From assembly GCA_000436735.1 (NCBI GenBank), contig FR887066.1:1-20395 (forward strand): a DNA stretch of 20,395 nt, written 5' to 3'. A model generated the notes under the pieces. The model was not told the DNA's origin, did no database searches, and saw only the letters and a list, made by a program, of their open reading frames with translations. The DNA is from Firmicutes bacterium CAG:170 (GTDB lineage Bacteria; Bacillota; Clostridia; Oscillospirales; Oscillospiraceae). The translations under genes were made by a program, and so were the position numbers. Shown piece by piece: positions 20,335-20,395 of this stretch (the stretch's first letter is position 1; every line of letters starts with the position of its first letter).

Positions 20335-20395
20335 TGCGCCGGAGGCGCGGGTTTTGCTCCGCAGGCCCATTCTTTTCTGTCTTGCCAGAAAAGAA
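20335..20395. repeat. Long palindromic interspersed repeat, right copy
   Basis: This copy begins GCGCCGGAGGCGC (20336-20348) and continues to TTCTTTTCTG, a TCTTGC loop (20380-20385) and a perfect 10-bp return CAGAAAAGAA, where the window ends. Its left arm is nearly the reverse complement of 857-901, so the intact unit should be a hairpin of about 95-100 bp. The 48 bp between serS and this repeat hold no gene. Confidence 0.75.

Noticed and set aside
18946..20370. A 474-codon minus-strand frame opposite serS
   Set aside because: It is antisense to seryl-tRNA synthetase and begins inside the palindromic repeat.
1..20395. CRISPR arrays, tRNA or rRNA genes, and classical insertion sequences
   Set aside because: No regularly spaced repeats, tRNA-like cloverleaf, rRNA segment or DDE transposase was seen.

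Overview
The window looks like a chromosomal stretch from a moderately high-GC anaerobic Bacillota, probably class Clostridia (an Oscillospiraceae-like gut bacterium). The reasons are the strong AGGAGG ribosome binding sites, Bacillus-type parS sites, a Gly-radical-activase-like radical SAM protein, and an integrated element of a type common in gut Firmicutes. The taxon is inferred and was not tested by any search. The parA-parB pair with three parS sites suggests a position near the replication origin.

Host backbone, left: a YfbR-type 5'-deoxynucleotidase (180-761, +) converges on the severed 3' end of rlmD across a long palindromic repeat (789-905). Host backbone, right: rlmD (minus) and a radical SAM gene (plus) diverge from overlapping promoters. 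Then come lexA with a self-regulating promoter, parA, parB, a membrane-anchored coiled-coil protein and serS. A second copy of the palindromic repeat follows serS and runs off the window.

Mobile element: about 12.67 kb (943-13617) is an integrative mobilizable element inserted in frame near the 3' end of rlmD, which encodes a 23S rRNA uracil-C5 methyltransferase. It encodes, from left to right: a large serine recombinase and a coupled HTH protein; a small protein, a MobV relaxase and a small accessory protein; a structured, repeat-rich non-coding region; an SF3 helicase and a CHC2-type primase; a divergent regulatory operon (excisionase-like HTH, XRE regulator, sigma-70-like factor); a MobV-type oriT; and a cargo of two ABC half-transporters under a MarR repressor. 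The element has no type IV secretion genes, so it would need a helper for transfer.

The most interesting feature is the integration design. The attachment core (TCGAGAC on the minus strand) lies in the same reading frame in the recombinase and in rlmD. Integration gives RlmD a 101-residue element-encoded C-terminal tail, and the recombinase takes the last seven codons of host rlmD plus its stop. On excision the frames predict that the tail moves onto the recombinase (555 becomes 649 residues) and RlmD returns to 450 residues. Other observations are a parS site buried inside the stem of the lexA terminator, another parS in the rlmD leader that mimics an N-terminal extension, and paired MarR operators at both cargo promoters.
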